This document shows positions 1 through 8,204 of a stretch of DNA of 64,000 nt, one piece after another. Under the pieces are notes generated by a model. That model searched no databases, had not been told where the DNA came from, and was given only the letters and a program-made list of their open reading frames with translations. The stretch comes from CALMKX01 sp036274895 (GTDB taxonomy: Bacteria > Acidobacteriota > Thermoanaerobaculia > Multivoradales > SZUA-115). The stretch covers positions 124,001-188,000 of the forward strand of contig DASUEU010000069.1 in assembly GCA_036274895.1 (NCBI GenBank). The letters are read 5' to 3'. How positions within the stretch are numbered: position 1 is the first letter of the stretch; each line of letters starts with the position of its first letter. The position numbers were made by a program, and so were the translations under genes.

Positions 1-2
1 TT

Positions 3-1448
3 TGCCGGCTGGCCGGCCGCTACGCCGAGGCGGAGGACCTCGAGCGCAAGGCCCTCGCCGCTGCCGAGACCATGGGCCGCGACGGCGAGGAGCTGCGAGT
101 GCGGGCCTTGACCGACCTCGCCCGCACCGTCGAGTGGGCCGGCCGGATCGAGGAGGCCGCTGGGCTGCTCGAGCAGGCCTACACCGCGGCTGTCGAGCTC
201 GCCCAGGCCGAGCTCATCGGCAGGGTGCTCGACTTTCGCGCCAGCGTCGCCCGGCGGCGCGATCGGCCGCAGGACGCCGAGCGGTTCTACCTGGAGGCCG
301 TCGCCCTCGAAGAGCGGGAGCTGGCGGCGGACCATCCCCAGCTGGCCCTGACCTTGAACGACCTGGGCATCCTCTACCGCGACCAGGGTCGCCTCGACGA
401 GGCCGAGGCGGTGCTGCTGCGAGCGCAGAGGATTCAGCGCAAGGTCTACGGCGAGAGTCACCCCCGCCTGGTCGCCACGCTCAGCAACCTGGCCTTCGTG
501 CGCCAGCAGCAGGGCAAGCTCGAGGAGGCCGGAGCCTTGCACCAGGAGGCCCTGAAGATCGCCCTCACCTCCTACGAGCCGGACCACCCCGAGGTAGTGA
601 CCGTGCGCAACAACCTGGCCGATCTGACCCTGCTTCGTGGCCGGGCCGACGAGGCGGAGAGGCAGCTGCGGGAGGTGGTGGCGTCCCGCCGCCGGAGCTT
701 CGAGGGTGCGCACCCGGAAACCGCCATCACGCTCTTGAACCTGGCGCGGGCGATCTACGCCCAGGGCCGGCTGGAGGAGGCGGAAGCCGTGTTCGAGGAG
801 GCGCTCGCGATGACCCGCGTGGCCCTCGGGCCTCGCTCCTCGCGGGTCGGCCAGGTGCTCAACGCCCTGGCCGATCTGACTCAGTCGAAGGGAGATCGCG
901 AGCAGGCCCGGCAGCTCTACTCGCAGGCGATCGAGATCCTGCGCGGAGCCGCCGCCGGGCCGGACATGCTGGCGGCACCGCTGCACAATCTGGGCTCCCT
1001 CGAGCGCGAGCTGGGCAACCTCGCGGCGGCCGAGCAGCGCTTCCGGGAGGCCGAGGAGGTGCTGGCCGCGAGCTTCGGCGAGGACCACCTGAACCTCGCC
1101 ATGACCCGTCTGTCGCTCGCGGACGTGCTGCTCGAGCGCCGGCAGTCGGCCCGGGCCGAAGCCATGGCCCGCAGGTCCTTGACCGTGCTCGCCCGAGACC
1201 TCGATGCGCAGGATCCCTGGGTGATCGCCGCGCGGCGCATCCTGGGTGAGAGCCTGCTCGAGCTGCGGCGCTTCGAGGAGGCCGAGCCCCACCTGCTGGC
1301 CGTCCACCACAAGTCCTCCCAGAGCCGGCGCCTGACCGAGACCTCGCGGGAATGCCGCGATCTCATCAGGCTGTACGAGGAATGGGGGAAGCCCGAGAGG
1401 GCGCTCGCCTATCGGAAAGCTGGAGAGTCTGCGAAGGGTCTGGAATGA
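3..1448 (+). CDS. TPR-repeat protein, 5' end outside window
   Basis: The open frame runs in from the left edge, so the first visible ATG at 72 is probably internal: residues before it (LAGRYAEAEDLERKALA) already look like a tetratricopeptide helix pair. The visible 481 codons are a regular array of roughly 42-residue TPR units of the kinesin light chain/NB-ARC type, with recurrent LNNLA/LHNLG and G-x-x-x-E-A-E patterns. Such arrays are protein-binding scaffolds. In Acidobacteriota they often form the C-terminal half of serine/threonine kinases paired with ECF sigma factors, and a sigma factor follows 16 bp downstream, so a kinase domain may lie upstream; that is inference. No catalytic residues are visible in the part present. 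Confidence 0.85.
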   Translation, partial: CRLAGRYAEAEDLERKALAAAETMGRDGEELRVRALTDLARTVEWAGRIEEAAGLLEQAYTAAVELAQAELIGRVLDFRASVARRRDRPQDAERFYLEAVALEERELAADHPQLALTLNDLGILYRDQGRLDEAEAVLLRAQRIQRKVYGESHPRLVATLSNLAFVRQQQGKLEEAGALHQEALKIALTSYEPDHPEVVTVRNNLADLTLLRGRADEAERQLREVVASRRRSFEGAHPETAITLLNLARAIYAQGRLEEAEAVFEEALAMTRVALGPRSSRVGQVLNALADLTQSKGDREQARQLYSQAIEILRGAAAGPDMLAAPLHNLGSLERELGNLAAAEQRFREAEEVLAASFGEDHLNLAMTRLSLADVLLERRQSARAEAMARRSLTVLARDLDAQDPWVIAARRILGESLLELRRFEEAEPHLLAVHHKSSQSRRLTETSRECRDLIRLYEEWGKPERALAYRKAGESAKGLE

Positions 1449-1464
1449 TGCTTACTGGGAGAGC

Positions 1465-2034
1465 GTGGAAATGAGCGATCTCGCCGCCGTCACCGAGGTC
1501 TTGCTGCGCTGGAACGACGACAGCCGGGAGGCTCTCGACCGGCTCATGCCGCTGGTCTCCGAGGAACTGCGCCACCGGGCGCGGCAGTATCTCGACGGCG
1601 AGCGGCCCGGGCACACCCTCCAGCCGACGGCTCTGGTCAACGAGCTCTACCTGCGCCTGATCGACCGCCGGCAGGTGGATTGGAAGAGCCGCGCGCATTT
1701 CTTCGCCTTCGCCGCCCGCGTGATGCGCCGCATCCTGGTGGACCATGCGCGAGCCCGGGACGCCGTCAAGCGCGGCGGCAAGGCTGTGACCGTCACTCTC
1801 GATGAGGCGATGGACGTGGCGGTGGAGCAGGAGGTCGATCTCCTGGCTCTCGACGACGCGCTGCAGCGCCTGGCCGAGCTGGACCCGGAGCAGGCGCGGA
1901 TCGTCGAGCTACGTTTCTTCGGGGGCCTGTCCCTGGAGGAGACCTCGGAGGTGTTGGCGATCTCGCCTGCCACGGTCGCCCGGCGCTGGACCAGCGCCCG
2001 GGCCTGGCTCTTCGTGCAGCTGCGGCCGGGCTGA
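1465..2034 (+). CDS. ECF-type RNA polymerase sigma factor (acidobacterial subfamily)
   Basis: A 189-residue sigma-70-like protein. The N-terminal half carries the region 2 signature of the acidobacterial ECF group (PTALVNELYLRLIDR, then FFAFAARVMRRILVDHAR). The C-terminal half holds a region 4 helix-turn-helix (LDPEQARIVELRFFGGLSLEETSEVL, here split as LDPEQARIVELRFF and GGLSLEETSEVL). Start is GTG 1465 or, two codons on, ATG 1471. It follows the TPR gene by 16 bp and is probably cotranscribed with it, a common pairing of sigma factor with TPR or kinase partner. It ends 8 bp before the convergent thiO gene. Target promoters cannot be deduced from this window. Confidence 0.9.
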   Translation: MEMSDLAAVTEVLLRWNDDSREALDRLMPLVSEELRHRARQYLDGERPGHTLQPTALVNELYLRLIDRRQVDWKSRAHFFAFAARVMRRILVDHARARDAVKRGGKAVTVTLDEAMDVAVEQEVDLLALDDALQRLAELDPEQARIVELRFFGGLSLEETSEVLAISPATVARRWTSARAWLFVQLRPG

Positions 2035-2042
2035 GGCGCGCT

Positions 2043-3146
2043 TCAGAAGCGATCGGGCCGGAACGCCGCCGCCTCGGCGGGGACCTCGCCGCCGGTGAGC
2101 ATCGCGGCCACGGCCCGGCCGGTCCAGGGCGCGAGCAGGATGCCGTTGCGGTAGTGCCCGGTCGCGGCCCACACCGGCAGGTCCCCGAGCCGGCCCAGGA
2201 GGGGCAGGCCGTCGGGGGTGCCGGGACGCAAGCCGGCCCAGGTGCCTTCGAGGGGTCGATCGGCCAGCCGCGGCAGGGCCTTGACGGCGAACTCGAAGAG
2301 CCGGGCGAGCCCGCCCAGGGTGGTGCGGTCGTCGAAGCCGGCCTCCTCGACCGTCGAGCCCACCAGCAGGCTCGACGGGCCCCGGCGCACGGCATAGAAG
2401 TGGGGGCTGCGCAGGATGCCGCGGAACTCCCAGGCGGCCCCCCCGACGCGGATCATCTGGCCGCGCACCGGCCGCACGGGCAGGGCCGGCAGCCCGGGGA
2501 TCTCGCCGCTCCAGGCGCCGGCGGCGAGCACCAGCCGGGCGGTCTCCTGCTGCCAGTCGCTGCCGATCAGCCGGACGCCGCCGGCGCTGGCCTCGACGCT
2601 CTCGACTTCGACGCCGGAGCACAGCGTGCCGCCCAGGCGATGGACGATGCGCACCAGGGCGCTCAAGGCCTGGACGTTGTCCACCCGATGCTCGCCGGCG
2701 AGCAGGAGAGTCTGCCGGATGGCGTCCGTGAGCCCGGGCACGCGCCGCCGAGCCTCCGAGCAGGGCAGGGGGCTGGCCGGCTCTCCGACCTGGCGGGCGA
2801 GGGCTTCGAGCCGCTCGAGGCTCTCTTCCTCGCCGGCCGAGAGGGCGACCAGGAGAGAGCCGGAGTCGTCGTAGTCCACGGTCACCCCGGACTCCTCGCC
2901 GAGCTCGCTGTGCCACGCGAGCCACAGGTCGCGACTGGCTCGGCAGGCGTCGAAGAAGGGGCCGCTCTCGGTCGCCTCGGCCAGGGGCGAGAGCATGCCG
3001 GCTGCGGCGTTCGAGGCGCCGTGGCCGGGCTTGCCGCGATCGACCACCTCGACCGAGAGGCCGGCCTTGAGCAGCTCGCGAGCCACCGCCAGGCCGATCA
3101 GGCCGGCACCCAGCACCACCACGTCAGGCTTGGCCGCCTTCACCAT
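2043..3146 (-). CDS. thiO: Glycine oxidase ThiO (FAD-dependent)
   Basis: A 367-residue DAO-family flavoenzyme. The N-terminal Rossmann motif VVLGAGLIGLAVARELLKAG at residues 10-29 binds FAD, the adjacent E/D-R dipeptide (VEVVDRG) contacts the ribose, and the C-terminal stretch around GTWAGLRPGTPDGLPLLG is typical of glycine/D-amino-acid oxidases. ThiO oxidises glycine to iminoglycine for the thiazole moiety of thiamine. The gene is the last of hemB-hemL-thiO on the minus strand, starting 5 bp after the hemL stop. No other thiamine gene is present, so a broader D-amino-acid or sarcosine oxidase role cannot be excluded. Confidence 0.8.
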   Translation of the reverse strand: MVKAAKPDVVVLGAGLIGLAVARELLKAGLSVEVVDRGKPGHGASNAAAGMLSPLAEATESGPFFDACRASRDLWLAWHSELGEESGVTVDYDDSGSLLVALSAGEEESLERLEALARQVGEPASPLPCSEARRRVPGLTDAIRQTLLLAGEHRVDNVQALSALVRIVHRLGGTLCSGVEVESVEASAGGVRLIGSDWQQETARLVLAAGAWSGEIPGLPALPVRPVRGQMIRVGGAAWEFRGILRSPHFYAVRRGPSSLLVGSTVEEAGFDDRTTLGGLARLFEFAVKALPRLADRPLEGTWAGLRPGTPDGLPLLGRLGDLPVWAATGHYRNGILLAPWTGRAVAAMLTGGEVPAEAAAFRPDRF

Positions 3147-3151
3147 CGGGT

Positions 3152-4435
3152 TCAGGGCCTCGCCATGGCGCGCGAGAGGGCGCGGCCGAAGGCGGTCAAG
3201 GTCTTGTCGATCTCCTCGTCGCCATGAGCGGTCGAGAGGAAGAGGGTCTCGTACGGCGAGGGAGGCAGATGGACCCCCTCCGCGAGCAGCTCGTGAAAGA
3301 CCCGGGCGAAGAGCTTGCGGTCCGAGGCGTCGACGTCGGCCAGGCGGCGTACCGGCCCGGGGTGGAAGAAGATCCCGAGCATCGAACCCTGGCGCTGAAC
3401 GGTGAAGGGGACCCCGTGGCGGATCGCGGTCTCGGCCAGGCCGACCTCGAGGGCGACGCCGGTCTCTTCCAGGCGTCGATAAGCGAGGCCGCCGTCCGCG
3501 GCCAGCCGTTCGAGGGCGGCGAGGCCGGCGGCCACCGCCAGCCGGTTGCCCGAGAGGGTGCCGGCCTGGTAGACCGGCCCCTCCGGGGCGATGCGGGCCA
3601 TCAGGTCCCGCCGGCCGCCGTAGGCCGCCAGGGGCAAGCCGCCGCCGATCACCTTGCCGAGGGTGGTCAGGTCCGGTTGGATGCCGGTCAGCACCTGGAC
3701 GCCGCCCCAGGCGACGCGGAAGCCGGTCATCACCTCGTCGAAGACCAGCAGGGTGCCGAAGCGCTCGGTGAGCTCGCGCAGGGCCTCGAGGAAGCCGGGC
3801 TCCGGCAGCACCAGGCCCATGTTGCCGGCGATCGGCTCGACGAAGACGGCGGCGATCTCGGGACCGACGCGGTCGAAGAGCTCGACGATGGCCGGCAGGT
3901 CGTTGTACGGCACGGTCAGGGTGTCGGCGGTGACCGCCGCGGGCACTCCCGGCGAGGAGGGCACGCCGATGGTCGCCGCTCCCGAGCCGGCCGCCACCAG
4001 GAAGGCGTCGGCATGGCCGTGGTAGCAGCCCTCGAACTTGACCAGCTTGGTCCGGCCGGTGGCGGCGCGGGCCAGGCGCAGGGCCGACATGGTGGCCTCG
4101 GTGCCGGAGCTGACGAAGCGGACCATCTCGACCGCGGGCAGGGCGGCGACGATGCGCTCGGCGAGGTCGACCTCCGCCAGGGTGGGGGCGCCGAAGGTGG
4201 TGCCGTCCTTCTGTGCCCGGTTGATGGCGTTGCTGATCGCGGTGTCGCCGTGGCCGAGGATGTGGGGCCCGTAGCCGCCGATGTAGTCGACGTAGCGGCG
4301 GCCGTCCTCGGCCACCAGGTAGGCGCCGGCGGCGGCGCGGATGAAGACCGGTTCCCCGCCCACTCCCTTGAAGGCCCGCACCGGCGAGGAGACCCCTCCG
4401 GGCATGACGCGCCGGGCGCGCTCGAGATGGCTCAT
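3152..4435 (-). CDS. hemL: Glutamate-1-semialdehyde 2,1-aminomutase
   Basis: This class III aminotransferase-fold PLP enzyme converts glutamate-1-semialdehyde to 5-aminolevulinate in the C5 heme pathway. The 427-residue length matches the family. Residues near the start (ARRVMPGGVSSPVRAF) and the PLP-lysine segment TLGKVIGGGLPLAAYGG are diagnostic. The frame is open further upstream, but ATG 4435 is preferred because it begins at the family N-terminus and forms an ATGA overlap with the hemB stop, implying translational coupling. Its substrate would come from glutamyl-tRNA reductase, not encoded here. Confidence 0.95.
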   Translation of the reverse strand: MSHLERARRVMPGGVSSPVRAFKGVGGEPVFIRAAAGAYLVAEDGRRYVDYIGGYGPHILGHGDTAISNAINRAQKDGTTFGAPTLAEVDLAERIVAALPAVEMVRFVSSGTEATMSALRLARAATGRTKLVKFEGCYHGHADAFLVAAGSGAATIGVPSSPGVPAAVTADTLTVPYNDLPAIVELFDRVGPEIAAVFVEPIAGNMGLVLPEPGFLEALRELTERFGTLLVFDEVMTGFRVAWGGVQVLTGIQPDLTTLGKVIGGGLPLAAYGGRRDLMARIAPEGPVYQAGTLSGNRLAVAAGLAALERLAADGGLAYRRLEETGVALEVGLAETAIRHGVPFTVQRQGSMLGIFFHPGPVRRLADVDASDRKLFARVFHELLAEGVHLPPSPYETLFLSTAHGDEEIDKTLTAFGRALSRAMARP

Positions 4436-5418
4436 GGCTCCCACCCTTCCCGCAGGAGACGTGCGGCGTCGCGGGCGCCGTAGGTGATCACCAGATCGGC
4501 GCCCGCTCGCCGGATCGACAGCAGAGATTCCATCAGCACCCGCTCGTAGGAGAGCCAACCGCGCTCGGCGGCGGCCCGCAGCATGGCGTACTCGCCGCTC
4601 ACGTGGTAGGCGGCCAGGGGCAGGTCCCAGCGCTCACGCAGGTCGGCGAGCACGTCGAGGTAGGGCAGGGCGGGCTTGACCATCAGGGCGTCGGCGCCCT
4701 CCTCGACGTCGAGGGCGGCTTCGCGCCGGGCTTCGCGCCGGTTGGCCGGGTCCATCTGATAGCCGCGGCGGTCGCCGAAGGCCGGGGTCGACTGGGCGGC
4801 GTCGCGAAACGGCCCATAGAGGGCGCTGGCGAACTTGGTGGCGTAGGAGAGGATCGCGACATGCGGGAAGCCGGCCTCGTCGAGGGCGCGGCGCACGGCA
4901 CCGATGCGGCCGTCCATCATGTCCGAGGGCGCGATCACGTCCGCTCCAGCGCGGGCCAGGGATACCGCTTGCCGGCCGAGGTTGGCGAGGGTGGCATCGT
5001 TGTCCACCTCCTCACCGTGTAGCACGCCGCAATGGCCATGGTCGGTGTACTCGCAAAAGCAGAGGTCCGCGATGGTGGCGAGGCCCGGGGCGGCCCGTTT
5101 CAAGCCCCGCACGGCCTGCTGGACGATGCCCTCGTCCTGCCAGGAAGACGAGCCGACGGCGTCCTTGGTTTCCGGGATGCCGAAGAGGAGCACGGCCTCG
5201 ATGCCCTCGGCATGGGCGGCGAGGGCGGCCTCGACCAGGCGGTCGACCGAGTGCTGGAAGACGCCCGTCAGGGAGGCCACCGGGCGCGCCACGTCCTGCC
5301 CGGGAACGGCGAACAACGGCAAGACGAAATCCGCGGGGGAGAGCTGGGTCTCGCGCACCAGGCGGCGCAGGTTCGGGGTCCGGCGCAAGCGCCGTAAGCG
5401 TGTGGCAGGGAAGGACAT
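4432..5418 (-). CDS. hemB: Delta-aminolevulinic acid dehydratase (porphobilinogen synthase)
   Basis: A 328-residue enzyme condensing two 5-aminolevulinate molecules to porphobilinogen. The two Schiff-base lysines are visible in YATKFAS and MVKPALPYLD. The metal segment CFCEYTDHGHCG has the three cysteines of the zinc-dependent class rather than the aspartate-rich magnesium type. First gene of the minus-strand hemB-hemL-thiO unit, overlapping hemL by 4 bp. The 93-bp gap to the divergent ATPase gene presumably holds promoters for both directions, but no convincing -35/-10 pair was found for hemB. Confidence 0.96.
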   Translation of the reverse strand: MSFPATRLRRLRRTPNLRRLVRETQLSPADFVLPLFAVPGQDVARPVASLTGVFQHSVDRLVEAALAAHAEGIEAVLLFGIPETKDAVGSSSWQDEGIVQQAVRGLKRAAPGLATIADLCFCEYTDHGHCGVLHGEEVDNDATLANLGRQAVSLARAGADVIAPSDMMDGRIGAVRRALDEAGFPHVAILSYATKFASALYGPFRDAAQSTPAFGDRRGYQMDPANRREARREAALDVEEGADALMVKPALPYLDVLADLRERWDLPLAAYHVSGEYAMLRAAAERGWLSYERVLMESLLSIRRAGADLVITYGARDAARLLREGWEP

Positions 5419-5511
5419 GGAGGCGAGTATATGCCGGAGCGCGGAGCCGTCTTCCTGCCCGAAAAGGCTGGCCGCAGCGCGGCATCGCCTCTTAGAATGC
5501 GGCCGGAGCCC

Positions 5512-6417
5512 ATGCCCATGACCTCATCCCAGGACCTTCTCGAGCGCCTCGCCGCGCGCAAGCTGCTGGTGGTCACGGGCAAGGGCGGGGTGGGCAAGAC
5601 GGCCCTGGCGGCAGCCCTGGGGCTGCTGCTCGCCGAGCGCGGCCGCCGGGTGCTGGTGATCGAAGTCGACCCGCGGGAGAGCCTCCACCAGCTGCTCGGC
5701 ACGCCGCCCTCGGGCGGCGAGATCCTCACCGCAGGCCTCCGCCTCTCGGTTCAGAACCTCAAGCCGCGGCAGGTGCTCGACGGCATCATCGAGGAGCAGG
5801 TGCGGATCCGCATGGTGGCACGGCGCATCCTCGAGAGCCCGGTCTACCACCAGCTCGCGGCCGGGATGCCGGGCTTGAAAGAGCTGGCCGTCATCCATCA
5901 CGCCTGGGAGCTGGTGCGCGAGGGCCGCCACCGCCGCTTCGACCTGGTGGTGCTCGACGCGCCGGCCACCGGCCACGGTGTCACCCTGCTGGCGGCTCCG
6001 CGGGTGACCGCCGAGGCGATCGGCAGCGGACCCGTGGCGCGTCTGGCCCGCGAGCTCGCCGGCCTGGTGGCCGACCCGGAGCAGTGCGGCCTCGTCGCGG
6101 TGACCCTGGCCGAGGAGATGCCCGTCGAGGAGGTGCTGGAGCTGCGCCAGGATCTCCTGCGCCGTCTGGACCGGGAGCCCGAGCTGCTGTTGGTCAACGC
6201 GCTCTACCCGCCGTTTCCTCCCGGGCCGCCGCCGAGCGCGAGCTCGTCCTTGAGGCTCTGGCAGCAGCGGCGCGCCATCAACGAGCGCGAAGTGGAGCGC
6301 CTGGCCGGTGCCTGGGCCGGGCCCCTGTGGCGGCTGCCCCTGGTGCCCGCGGACCGTGGGCCGGCGCTGGTGGACGCCCTCGCGGAGGCTCTGCGCCAGG
6401 GAGGGGTCGAGTCATGA
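5512..6417 (+). CDS. ArsA/Get3-family ATPase, first of a pair
   Basis: About 301 residues. The N-terminal deviant Walker A loop VVTGKGGVGKTALAAALG includes the signature lysine of the SIMIBI ArsA/Get3/MinD group, followed by a switch-type VIEVDPRESLHQLL and a later DLVVLDAPATGHG. ArsA-like ATPases work in pairs or as pseudodimers, and the next gene encodes a second copy overlapping by 4 bp (ATGA). No arsenite or tail-anchor partner gene is nearby; the neighbours are PHA granule genes, so a role in granule or membrane-protein handling is inference. Start is ATG 5512 with GGAG just upstream; ATG 5518 is an alternative. The frame stays open to 5431, but the extra residues do not look like the family. 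Confidence 0.85.
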   Translation: MPMTSSQDLLERLAARKLLVVTGKGGVGKTALAAALGLLLAERGRRVLVIEVDPRESLHQLLGTPPSGGEILTAGLRLSVQNLKPRQVLDGIIEEQVRIRMVARRILESPVYHQLAAGMPGLKELAVIHHAWELVREGRHRRFDLVVLDAPATGHGVTLLAAPRVTAEAIGSGPVARLARELAGLVADPEQCGLVAVTLAEEMPVEEVLELRQDLLRRLDREPELLLVNALYPPFPPGPPPSASSSLRLWQQRRAINEREVERLAGAWAGPLWRLPLVPADRGPALVDALAEALRQGGVES

Positions 6418-7484
6418 AGCCCCTCGAGCGACGCCTGCAGGTGGTGGTGGGCGCCGGCGGGGTGGGCAAGACCACCCTCGCGGCGGCCCTCGGCATCGAG
6501 GCGGCCGTAGCCGGCCACGAAACCCTGGTGGCGACCTTCGATCCCTCCCTGCGGCTCAAGACCGCCCTGGGCGTGGGCGACGAAGCCCGCGAGCGCGAGG
6601 TGCCGGTGGCCCTGCCCGCGTCGCTCGCGGGGGCGGCACCCGTCTTCGCCCACCTGCTCGACGCCCGGCGCACCTTCGATCGCCTGGTCGAGCGCTACAG
6701 CCCCGACCGCACGGCGGCCGAGCGCATCCTCGGCAACCGCTTCTACGACCAGCTCTCGGGCAGCCTCGGCGGCATCTTCGAGTACATGGCCGTCGAGCGG
6801 CTCTACGAAGCCGCGGGGGAGGGGCGCTGGCAGCGGATCCTGCTCGACACGCCCCCGACGCGCCAGGCCCTGGATTTCCTCGAGGCCCCGGATCGCATCC
6901 TCTCCTTCCTCGACAGCGGCGCCCTCAAGGTGGCGCTTCGGCCGTGGTTCGACCAGGCCGGCCGCCTCCAGCCGACCCGCGGCTGGGGCCCCCTCGGCCG
7001 TGCGGCGGAACGCTATCTCGACGACCTCGTGGGCCTCGACCTGCTGCGCGACATGGCGGAGTTCTTCCAGGCGTTCGGGCCCCTCTACGATGGTTTCCGC
7101 GAGCGCGCGGAGGCGGTGCGGCAGCTCCTGCAGGGGGCCGAGTGCGAGTTCCTGCTGGTCGCCGGCCCGGGACCGGAGCGAGTCCCGGACGCCCTCTTCT
7201 TCGCCCGGCGGCTGGCCGAGAGCGGCCACCGGTTGGCGGCCCTGGTGGTCAACCGAATCCACCCGATGACCGCGGACGAAGCAAGCCGGGGAGACGATCC
7301 CTTCGCCGCAGGGCGGCGACTCCTGGCCTGGCTCGCCGCCCACGACCGCCGCGGCCTCGCCGAGCTGGAGAGCCTGATGGGCCACGCCGTGCCCCTGGTC
7401 GCCGTCGAGCTGGAGCCCGCGGAGCCGACCTCGCCGGAATCGCTGCTGGGTCTGGGCCGTAGGGTGAGGGCTGGTCTCGGCTGA
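6414..7484 (+). CDS. ArsA/Get3-family ATPase, second of a pair
   Basis: A 356-residue relative of the preceding ATPase, starting at the ATG that overlaps its stop. The P-loop reads VVGAGGVGKTTLAAALG, so the signature lysine of the KGGVGKT motif is replaced by alanine while the Walker lysine is retained. A switch-like ATFDPSLRLKTALG and an ILLDTPPTRQALDFLEAP segment follow. The asymmetric pair (one with and one without the signature lysine) suggests a heterodimer with unequal nucleotide sites. The conserved hydrophobic middle (EYMAVERLYEAA, then SFLDSGALKVAL) occurs in ArsA-like proteins next to PHA genes as far as I recall; that link is not proven by the sequence. Confidence 0.85.
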   Translation: MKPLERRLQVVVGAGGVGKTTLAAALGIEAAVAGHETLVATFDPSLRLKTALGVGDEAREREVPVALPASLAGAAPVFAHLLDARRTFDRLVERYSPDRTAAERILGNRFYDQLSGSLGGIFEYMAVERLYEAAGEGRWQRILLDTPPTRQALDFLEAPDRILSFLDSGALKVALRPWFDQAGRLQPTRGWGPLGRAAERYLDDLVGLDLLRDMAEFFQAFGPLYDGFRERAEAVRQLLQGAECEFLLVAGPGPERVPDALFFARRLAESGHRLAALVVNRIHPMTADEASRGDDPFAAGRRLLAWLAAHDRRGLAELESLMGHAVPLVAVELEPAEPTSPESLLGLGRRVRAGLG

Positions 7485-7499
7485 TGCCGCGGCGCGGCA
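7485..7499. promoter_or_regulatory. Operator-like palindrome, copy 1
   Basis: A perfect inverted repeat TGCCGC-GGC-GCGGCA directly after the stop codon of the second ATPase gene. Two further near-copies sit at 7531-7545 and 7562-7576, inside the tandem promoters of the PhaR-type regulator. The repeat is probably bound by that regulator (autoregulation). An auxiliary site here would fit looping or cooperative binding. Confidence 0.55.
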
Positions 7500-7521
7500 G
7501 AACGGGAGGGGGCGGTCTCCC

Positions 7522-7549
7522 TTGACGCTATGCCGCAGTGCGGAAAATA
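7522..7549 (+). promoter_or_regulatory. Promoter P1 with operator, upstream of phaR-like gene
   Basis: A -35 TTGACG at 7522-7527 is followed 16 bp later by an AT-rich -10-like AAAATA at 7544-7549, the weakest part of the call. The spacer is almost entirely occupied by a TGCCGC-AGT-GCGGAA copy of the operator (7531-7545), so a bound repressor would block polymerase. Confidence 0.5.
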
Positions 7550-7551
7550 CC

Positions 7552-7580
7552 TTGACTCATTTGCCGCGGTGCGGTAAAGT
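7552..7580 (+). promoter_or_regulatory. Promoter P2 with operator, upstream of phaR-like gene
   Basis: A good sigma-70 promoter: -35 TTGACT at 7552-7557, exactly 17 bp, -10 TAAAGT at 7575-7580. The spacer is filled by TGCCGC-GGT-GCGGTA (7562-7576). Transcription would begin near 7587, giving a leader of about 20 nt before the start codon at 7609. This is the more convincing of the two tandem promoters and it has the same operator placement as P1. Confidence 0.65.
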
Positions 7581-7608
7581 TCGCTCGTTCGGTAGAACCC
7601 GGAGCCCG

Positions 7609-8106
7609 ATGATGATCCGCCTGATCAAACGCTACGAGAGCCGCAAGCTGTACGACACCGAAGAGAGCCGCTACGTCTCGCTCGACGAGATCGCTTCCTG
7701 GATCCGCGGCGGCCACGAGGTGCGTGTCCTGGACAATGCCACCTCCGCCGACGTCACGGCCCAGACCCTGACCCAGATCATTCTCGAGGAAGGCCGCAAG
7801 GGCACCAAGCATCTGCCGAGCGACCTGCTGCACGACCTCGTGCGCCTGGGTGAGAAGGCGGTCGCCACCGGGGTGGAGCAGGTGCAGCACGGGGTGGACC
7901 GTCTGGTGCAGGCCGGCATCGATCGCCTGGCGCCGGTGCGCCAGGCGCGGGAGGAGATGACGGTTCTCAAGAGCCGACTCGAGGAGCTCGAGGTGTCCCT
8001 GTCCCGCCTCGAGACCAGTGATCTGTCGCCGGTGTCCGCGGCCAAGCCGACGAAGCCGGTACCCAAGAGTGCCCGCGTCTCACGGGCCAAGTCGGCCGAG
8101 AACTGA
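7609..8106 (+). CDS. phaR: PHA synthesis regulator, PhaR-type
   Basis: A 165-residue protein whose first 65 residues are the PHB/PHA accumulation regulator DNA-binding domain: IRLIKRYESRKLYDTEESRY, then SLDEIASWIRGG and LDNATSADVTAQTLTQII. In known systems PhaR represses phasin genes and is titrated away by nascent polymer granules. The rest is an amphipathic coiled-coil region ending in a Lys/Ala-rich tail. ATG 7609 (or 7612) is chosen because the domain begins there and GGAG lies 4-7 nt upstream; a longer frame starting at TTG 7522 would run through the promoters. The phasin gene follows in the same direction. Confidence 0.85.
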   Translation: MMIRLIKRYESRKLYDTEESRYVSLDEIASWIRGGHEVRVLDNATSADVTAQTLTQIILEEGRKGTKHLPSDLLHDLVRLGEKAVATGVEQVQHGVDRLVQAGIDRLAPVRQAREEMTVLKSRLEELEVSLSRLETSDLSPVSAAKPTKPVPKSARVSRAKSAEN

Positions 8107-8144
8107 AGCGCAAGCGAATCGACGGTAGCAACCAACAAGACAAC

Positions 8145-8174
8145 GGGCCTCCGGCGCTGACACGCCGAAGGCCC
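8145..8174 (+). terminator. Hairpin between phaR-like and phasin genes
   Basis: Twelve-base arms, GGGCCTCCGGCG and CGCCGAAGGCCC, pair with one mismatch around the loop CTGACA. There is no T-run, so an RNA-stabilising or attenuating hairpin that sets different expression of regulator and phasin is as likely as a true terminator. Confidence 0.5.
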
Positions 8175-8204
8175 GGATCCAAGAACACTGAAAGGAAGGT
8201 TACC

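Noticed and set aside
2..1249. Long Arg/Gly-rich frame overlapping the TPR gene
   Set aside because: A shadow frame of high-GC DNA with no domain; the TPR frame is clearly coding.
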